Shown here: one piece after another, positions 5,780 through 10,697 of the stretch
How positions within the stretch are numbered: the first letter of the stretch is position 1
Layout of the letters: each line of letters opens with the position of its first letter
Assembly (NCBI GenBank): GCA_035255485.1
Contig: DATEZO010000240.1
Location: 1 to 10,697 of the forward strand
DNA from: DATEZO01 sp035255485
GTDB lineage: Bacteria > Pseudomonadota > Gammaproteobacteria > Burkholderiales > Burkholderiaceae_D
DNA: 10,697 nucleotides
Direction: 5' to 3'
The notes under the pieces: generated by a model
Told to the model about the DNA's origin: nothing
The model's database searches: none
Seen by the model: only the letters and a program-made list of their open reading frames with translations
Made by a program: the position numbers and the translations under genes

Positions 5780-8700
5780 TTGAGTGATGTCACCTCGCGG
5801 AATCAGTTGAATCAAGCGCAGTCGCATGCGCCATCGACTTTGAGGCAGCGTCCGTTGCGGACGTTCCTGCTCTGGCTGGTGATGGGCTGCCTGCTTCCCG
5901 GAGTCGTCGGGGCCATTGCTCTGCTATTCGACGAATATCATCAGAGCCGAATCCAACTCGAGAGGGATACGCTACAGACGGCGCGCGCACTGAGTTATGC
6001 CGTGGATGTTCAGATCCTGGGGCTGCAACGACTGGGCCAAGGGCTTGCCACTGCCGATTCACTTGCCAATGGCAATCTCGCGCGTTTTCACCTTCAGGCA
6101 CGACGCGCGCTTGCCGAAGCAAGGCTAGGGTCAACCGTTGCCTTAACGGACCGAACGGGGCAACTTGTACTCAACACGGCGGTGGAGTTCGGTAAGCCGT
6201 TGCCGATGAATGGAAATCCTGAACTTATCCGGCACGTGTTTGAAACGCGTACGCCCGTTGTTTCTCAGCTCTTCACCAGCGCGATTACCCGCCATCCTCT
6301 TATGGCAATTGGGCTACCGGTATTTCTTAACGACAAAGTCATCTTTGTCTTGACTGTCAGCATAGAACCTGAACAGTTCGACGACATTTTTAGCGCGCAA
6401 CACCTCCCTGTCGGTTGGGTCGCTACCGTTTTCGATGGAAACGGCACCATTGTTGACCGCAGTAATGCCTTGGGACGAGCTGCTGGAAAAAAGCCGCAAG
6501 CAAATTACTTCCAGGAGCTAATGAAAGCAAGCGCAGGCAATTTTGATGCTCAGATGGAAGATGGAATGCCTGTGTCGGTAGCCTATGCGCAATCTCCTAC
6601 GACTAGCTGGCGGGTTGCTGTCAACATTCCTACGGCTTCCCTTACGGCTGGCCTGTTTCGACGGCTATCGGCCTTGGGTTTGGGCATTATTGTTTTGTTC
6701 GCCATAGGGATCGGGCTTGCTAAGGCCTTGAGTAGCAGAATTGCTCGTTCATTCCAGAAACTCGTAGCTCCGGCCCTTGCCCTCGGCTCCGGGGAATCGG
6801 CACCTTTGCCGCAGGTGGACGTGATGGAAGCTGCAGAGGTTGCACAGGCTTTGGCAGATGCGGCCAAACTGCTGAAAGAGCGGACAGCGGCGCTCGAAGC
6901 CCGAGAAAAAGACTTGGTGGATCGCAGCGGAGCATTGCGCCGAAGTGAAAACCGTCTACGCACTCTAACCGAGCATGCGCCAGCAGCTATCGCGGTATTC
7001 GACCGGGAAATGCGCTACCTGGCTGTTAGCCGGCGCTGGATCGAGGACTACCGGCTTGATGGCAAGAACATTATCGGAGCGTCTCATTATGACGTTGTGC
7101 CGGACATCCCGGAACGCTGGCGTGAGGCACACCGACGAGGCCTTGCAGGGGAAGCGTTGCGTGCTGATGCCGACCGTATTGAATATTCGGACGGCTCGGT
7201 GCAATGGAAACGGTGGGAAGTCTGGCCTTGGCGGGACAATACTGCTGCCGTCGGCGGCATCATTATCGCCTCCGAAGATGTTACGGACCGCGTAGTCGCC
7301 GAACGACAGTTACGGGAGAGTGAGGCCCGGCTGGCCTTGGCATTAAAGGCCGCGAATACAGCGGTATGGGAAATGGATGTCGCAACCCAGACACTACTTC
7401 CCGCAGACGACCGCCTTTTTACGATGCTCGGTTATGACCAGAATCATCTGCAGACGCTTGCCCAGTGGCTTGCGCAGATGCACCAGGAAGACCGACAAAA
7501 CGTCGCTGAAATGCTTAACGAGGTACTTGAAGGCCGAAGAGAAAGCTATTCTACCGAGGTACGCTTTCTTGAAAAAAACGGCAACTGGCACTGGATTCTG
7601 TGTCAGGGGACTGCGGCGGCGCGCATGCCAGATGGAAGAATGCTGCGCTTGGTCGGTACCCATACCGACATCAATGCTCGCAAGCTAGCCGAGCAGCGGG
7701 CTCGTGAAGCCGCACTGCACGATCCATTAACCGGATTGCCGAATCGCGCGCTTATATTTGAGTACGGCAGCCACCTGCTCGCCGCTGCGCACCGCAGCCA
7801 TAGCCAAGGTGCGCTCATGTTTATCGATCTGGACCGTTTTAAACCCATTAACGATATTTATGGACACGAGGTGGGCGACCGCGTGCTGAGGGAGGTGAGC
7901 GCGCGACTCGTCGCTAGCACACGCCAGGAGGATCTTGTTGGTCGCCTGGGCGGGGACGAGTTCGTCATCATTCTTCCACATCTTGGATCAGATCTACGCC
8001 AGGCGACCATCGTCGCACGGCATATCATTGACAGCATCAGCCGCATCATCGTGATTGATACACTTCAGTTAGCCCTCTCGCCCTCTATCGGGATTAGTTA
8101 CTACCCTGAGCATGCAAGCGACATTGGAGCGCTGATCCATAAGGCAGATCTGGCAATGTACCAAGCAAAAAAGTCGGGGCGCGGCAATTTTTATATTTAC
8201 ACGCCTGAACTTGATCAGCATGCAGACGAGATCTATTTACTGGAGGAAAGGCTCAAGAATGCCCTGAGGCATAATGGGCTGGAGCTGCACTACCAGCCAG
8301 TCATGGACATCAAGAGCGGGACACTGCGCGGTGCAGAAGCTTTAGTGCGGTTGGCGGATAATGAGCCGAGGGCAGTGGGTCCCCAGGTATTCATACCCGT
8401 CGCAGAATCGGCCGGGCTGATCGAACATCTCGGCCAGTGGGTGGCAATTGAGGCTTGTCGCCAACTGGCGGCCTGGAAGCTTGAAGGGTTAAGGGTGACG
8501 ATCGCTATCAACGTATCGCCATTTCAATTCAGGCAGAGGGGCTTTGCAGAGACGCTCAATGGCATCATCTCAGAGACGGGGATCGATCCTGGTTGTCTCC
8601 AGCTCGAAATCACTGAGAGTGCGATTATGGAGAACCTCGACGAGGCGGTGGAAATCCTGAACAGAATTAAGTCGCTGGGAGTGAAAGTGGCTCTTGACGA

Positions 8701-9004
8701 CTTCGGAACTGGATACTCGAGTCTTAGCCAACTGAGCAGCCTTCCCCTCGACAAGCTCAAAGTTGACCAGTCGTTCGTTAAGCGCATCGGGATCGATCAG
8801 GCAAGCCAGGCAGTAACAGAAGCAATTATTGCCCTTGGCCACAGCTTAAAGTTGGAAGTGATCGGCGAAGGCATCGAATCCGAAGACGCGCTACGTTATC
8901 TGAAGGAACACGGCTGCGACCAGGCACAGGGCTATTGGTACAGTCGGCCTCTTCCTGCCCCTGCGTTTGCTGAATGGTGCCACCGGTACCAGACACATGA
9001 GTGA
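5780..9004 (+). CDS. Membrane PAS-PAS-GGDEF-EAL c-di-GMP enzyme
   Basis: A 1074-aa inner-membrane protein that may both make and break c-di-GMP. Layout: TM1 about 27-50; a periplasmic sensor about 52-293 (Cache/PDC-like size); TM2 about 296-317; a charged helical linker about 355-392; PAS1 about 391-510; PAS2 about 512-636, ending in a PAC segment; GGDEF about 640-805; EAL about 815-1070. The cyclase motif G-G-D-E-F is at 724-728, and the inhibitory R-x-x-D is at 715-718, five residues before it. EAL residues are complete: E853-A-L, N911, E943, D973-D974, K994, E1030, E1033 and Q1050. Either activity may dominate; sequence cannot say which. The start is uncertain: the frame is open from 5714 with no ATG, TTG 5780 has no clear ribosome binding site, TTG 5807 is an alternative, and the first ATG lies within TM1. 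It converges with the hemerythrin gene. Confidence 0.93.
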   Translation: MSDVTSRNQLNQAQSHAPSTLRQRPLRTFLLWLVMGCLLPGVVGAIALLFDEYHQSRIQLERDTLQTARALSYAVDVQILGLQRLGQGLATADSLANGNLARFHLQARRALAEARLGSTVALTDRTGQLVLNTAVEFGKPLPMNGNPELIRHVFETRTPVVSQLFTSAITRHPLMAIGLPVFLNDKVIFVLTVSIEPEQFDDIFSAQHLPVGWVATVFDGNGTIVDRSNALGRAAGKKPQANYFQELMKASAGNFDAQMEDGMPVSVAYAQSPTTSWRVAVNIPTASLTAGLFRRLSALGLGIIVLFAIGIGLAKALSSRIARSFQKLVAPALALGSGESAPLPQVDVMEAAEVAQALADAAKLLKERTAALEAREKDLVDRSGALRRSENRLRTLTEHAPAAIAVFDREMRYLAVSRRWIEDYRLDGKNIIGASHYDVVPDIPERWREAHRRGLAGEALRADADRIEYSDGSVQWKRWEVWPWRDNTAAVGGIIIASEDVTDRVVAERQLRESEARLALALKAANTAVWEMDVATQTLLPADDRLFTMLGYDQNHLQTLAQWLAQMHQEDRQNVAEMLNEVLEGRRESYSTEVRFLEKNGNWHWILCQGTAAARMPDGRMLRLVGTHTDINARKLAEQRAREAALHDPLTGLPNRALIFEYGSHLLAAAHRSHSQGALMFIDLDRFKPINDIYGHEVGDRVLREVSARLVASTRQEDLVGRLGGDEFVIILPHLGSDLRQATIVARHIIDSISRIIVIDTLQLALSPSIGISYYPEHASDIGALIHKADLAMYQAKKSGRGNFYIYTPELDQHADEIYLLEERLKNALRHNGLELHYQPVMDIKSGTLRGAEALVRLADNEPRAVGPQVFIPVAESAGLIEHLGQWVAIEACRQLAAWKLEGLRVTIAINVSPFQFRQRGFAETLNGIISETGIDPGCLQLEITESAIMENLDEAVEILNRIKSLGVKVALDDFGTGYSSLSQLSSLPLDKLKVDQSFVKRIGIDQASQAVTEAIIALGHSLKLEVIGEGIESEDALRYLKEHGCDQAQGYWYSRPLPAPAFAEWCHRYQTHE

Positions 9005-9063
9005 CGCCAACCAAGTACAACGTTTCAAAGCTGTGAAGCCGGTGTGGTTTTAGTCTCATGAGA

Positions 9064-9092
9064 GGGCGTGAGGTAGCTTCACTCCCTTAATT
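9064..9092. terminator. Candidate bidirectional terminator between convergent genes
   Basis: GGGCGTGA (9064-9071) pairs with TCACTCCC (9079-9086) with one internal C/T mismatch, giving a 7-pair stem and a 7-nt loop. TTAATT follows on the plus strand. The T tract is imperfect, but the place is right: 59 nt past the GGDEF-EAL stop and 45 nt past the stop of the convergent gene. A 10-bp palindrome TCTCATGAGA (9054-9063) abuts it. Confidence 0.4.
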
Positions 9093-9131
9093 CATTTGGC
9101 TGCGCTTAAAGTGTTCAGTTATATGATGAAA

Positions 9132-10697
9132 TTAATACGCCGAAACGGAAACAGGCTCAGTTCGGTGGTTTAAAAAACTAATATAGCGCGCATCTTCTTC
9201 GGCGATATGCCCAAGGACGATGTCTTTCACGACAAAATCGAGAATCGCATCCAGGCCAAGCTTGTTGGCCGAGATGTCGGCGAGCATTTGACTTCCTCGC
9301 TCCCGTAAGCGTCGATGCTCTTCGCTGTGTTCGCCAAGCAGCGGATATTTGTTCATTTGCAAAATGTGCTCTTCGTAGCGGTAATGACGGTCTGCATGGT
9401 CAAGTATCTGTTGCAGCAGAGTGATCGCCGAGTCACGGTCGCTTATGGCACATTTCTCAAATAGGAGCGTCGCCTTTTCAAAAAGCGCCTTGTGCTGTTC
9501 ATCCAGTACGGGGTCCCCCGTCAAAAAGGCGGGGTTCCAGCGCATGTATACCGGGCTGGGCGGCGCGTCATGGTTCGCTTCCTGCTCGACACGATTGCGC
9601 CCGTTTGCCTTGGCGCGATATAGCGCTTGATCTGCTCGTAACATCCACGCTGAAAAATCTTCTTCGATTCGTCGGTCGGCGACCCCTATGCTGATAGTGA
9701 CTTGTCCAGCGACAGCAAAAGACTGGCTTGCGATCGATAGACGCAATTTGTCGGCCGCAATTGTGGCCGCCTCAAGTGGCGCTCGCAGGACTGCGACGAA
9801 TTCCTCTCCTCCCCATCGGCACAGTAAATCTGTGGATCGGAAACAATTGGATGCGCGTGAAGCGACATCCCGGAGAACTTCATCGCCGATCAAATGGCCG
9901 AAGCGATCATTGACCAACTTGAAATGGTCGATGTCAAACATGAGAAGCGAGAGTGCATCGCCAAATCGATCCGCCTCACGTAGCCGCCGCTCTACTTCTG
10001 CTTCGAAATGTGCGCGATTCCAGAGGCCAGTTAGTTTATCGGTCCAGGAAGCACGTTCGGCAGCGGCACGTTCACGTTCAAGTTCCTGCTCGACCCGCAT
10101 ATGCGTAAGCACTGGAAGACAGAACGCGATTCCTGTGACGAGGCCTAAATCAATCAACATGAACAATCTAAACGTGGGATCGTCGTACAGATTTGCAATC
10201 GTCGATGTATGAAGTGCGAAGCCGGCGCGGAAGGCGCCCAGCATTGCTGATCCAAGGAACAGCGCAGCGAGTGGGCGATGCGTAGAGCGGTCGTGTTTAG
10301 GCTCAAAAAGAATCAGCGCCACAAAGCAGGCGCCATGACTGAGAAAACGAAAGATATTGACGACGGCAACCCGCGCATTCACGTTTTGATCTACATAAGT
10401 GTAATACGCAAGCAGGGCAACACATCCGGCTGCAACCATATGGAAAATACCGTTGACCCGCATGCGCCACTCCCGGCCACTAAACCTGGTGATCCCATCG
10501 AACAGAAGTGTGATCCCAGTCATAAGTGCATAGTTTGCGACCAAAATGCTGGCCCAATCAGGTGCGATTCCACGCAGCACCAGAAGGACATAACCGAAGG
10601 CCAAGCAACCAAACGCGGTTGCCCAGGATGAAAAGCCTGAATAGGTTTTCCGGGTCAGCAGGAAGAAAACCATGAAAAAGGCCAGGCAAACGAACAG
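9132..10697 (-). CDS. Multi-TM GGDEF diguanylate cyclase with C-terminal hemerythrin domain (5' partial)
   Basis: Predicted to make c-di-GMP from GTP under control of an oxygen/redox-responsive diiron domain. The frame is open to the right edge (L-F-V-C-L-A-F-F before the Met at 10671-10673), inside the first membrane helix, so the true start is outside. Numbered from that Met: about seven TM helices to about 192, a helical linker 193-208, GGDEF about 210-365, and hemerythrin about 378-505. The GGDEF domain has F-D-I-D-H-F-K, the active G-G-E-E-F at 288-292 and the inhibitory R-S-T-D at 279-282. All seven expected hemerythrin iron ligands are visible: H394, H430, E434, H449, H453, H489 and D494. 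Vibrio cholerae Bhr-DGC is the known precedent for a hemerythrin-cyclase fusion, with activity depending on diiron redox state. The seven-helix part resembles an unnamed MASE-like sensor; its ligand is unknown. Confidence 0.93.
   Translation of the reverse strand: MFVCLAFFMVFFLLTRKTYSGFSSWATAFGCLAFGYVLLVLRGIAPDWASILVANYALMTGITLLFDGITRFSGREWRMRVNGIFHMVAAGCVALLAYYTYVDQNVNARVAVVNIFRFLSHGACFVALILFEPKHDRSTHRPLAALFLGSAMLGAFRAGFALHTSTIANLYDDPTFRLFMLIDLGLVTGIAFCLPVLTHMRVEQELERERAAAERASWTDKLTGLWNRAHFEAEVERRLREADRFGDALSLLMFDIDHFKLVNDRFGHLIGDEVLRDVASRASNCFRSTDLLCRWGGEEFVAVLRAPLEAATIAADKLRLSIASQSFAVAGQVTISIGVADRRIEEDFSAWMLRADQALYRAKANGRNRVEQEANHDAPPSPVYMRWNPAFLTGDPVLDEQHKALFEKATLLFEKCAISDRDSAITLLQQILDHADRHYRYEEHILQMNKYPLLGEHSEEHRRLRERGSQMLADISANKLGLDAILDFVVKDIVLGHIAEEDARYISFLNHRTEPVSVSAY

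Noticed and set aside
5600..5827. A 75-codon minus-strand frame in the divergent intergenic region
   Set aside because: It overlaps the start of the GGDEF-EAL gene on the opposite strand and has no family features or ribosome binding site.

Overview
This window (about 10.7 kb) looks like a proteobacterial chromosome. Three things point that way: E. coli-type YedE/YedF/YchN proteins, multidomain c-di-GMP enzymes, and proteobacterial insertion-sequence debris. Base composition is moderate. The lineage cannot be fixed from the sequence alone; a beta- or gammaproteobacterium with sulfur or selenium chemistry and varying oxygen exposure would fit.

Left part (1-1877) is eroded accessory DNA. It holds the end of an unrecognised reading frame running off the left edge, a 36-codon small ORF with a very good ribosome binding site, an IS110-type transposase fragment, a frameshifted hotdog-fold acyl-CoA thioesterase, an IS3-type OrfA fragment, and a set of short AGTTATTGCAAC repeats. 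None of the transposases is complete.

Centre-left (1878-3813, minus strand) is a compact sulfur/selenium-type module: ychN (DsrE-like), then yedE (YeeE/YedE membrane transporter), then yedF (TusA/SirA-like). yedE and yedF overlap by 4 bp. The three proteins closely resemble their E. coli namesakes as I remember them.

Right part (3930-10697) is a c-di-GMP island of three genes with different inputs and apparently complete active sites: (i) a CSS-motif/EAL phosphodiesterase (minus), lying directly upstream of ychN on the same strand; (ii) a divergent 1074-aa membrane PAS-PAS-GGDEF-EAL protein (plus); (iii) a convergent multi-TM GGDEF-hemerythrin protein (minus, 5' end beyond the window). The 272-bp divergent region between (i) and (ii) carries a composite direct repeat, GCAATT followed by AACAAAGACT, that may be a regulator site.

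Working model (inference): the hemerythrin cyclase reads oxygen or redox state in the cytoplasm, the CSS phosphodiesterase reads periplasmic thiol/disulfide state, and the PAS-GGDEF-EAL protein reads a periplasmic ligand and a PAS signal. The c-di-GMP output would then be set next to, and perhaps co-transcribed in part with, a sulfur/selenium uptake module.
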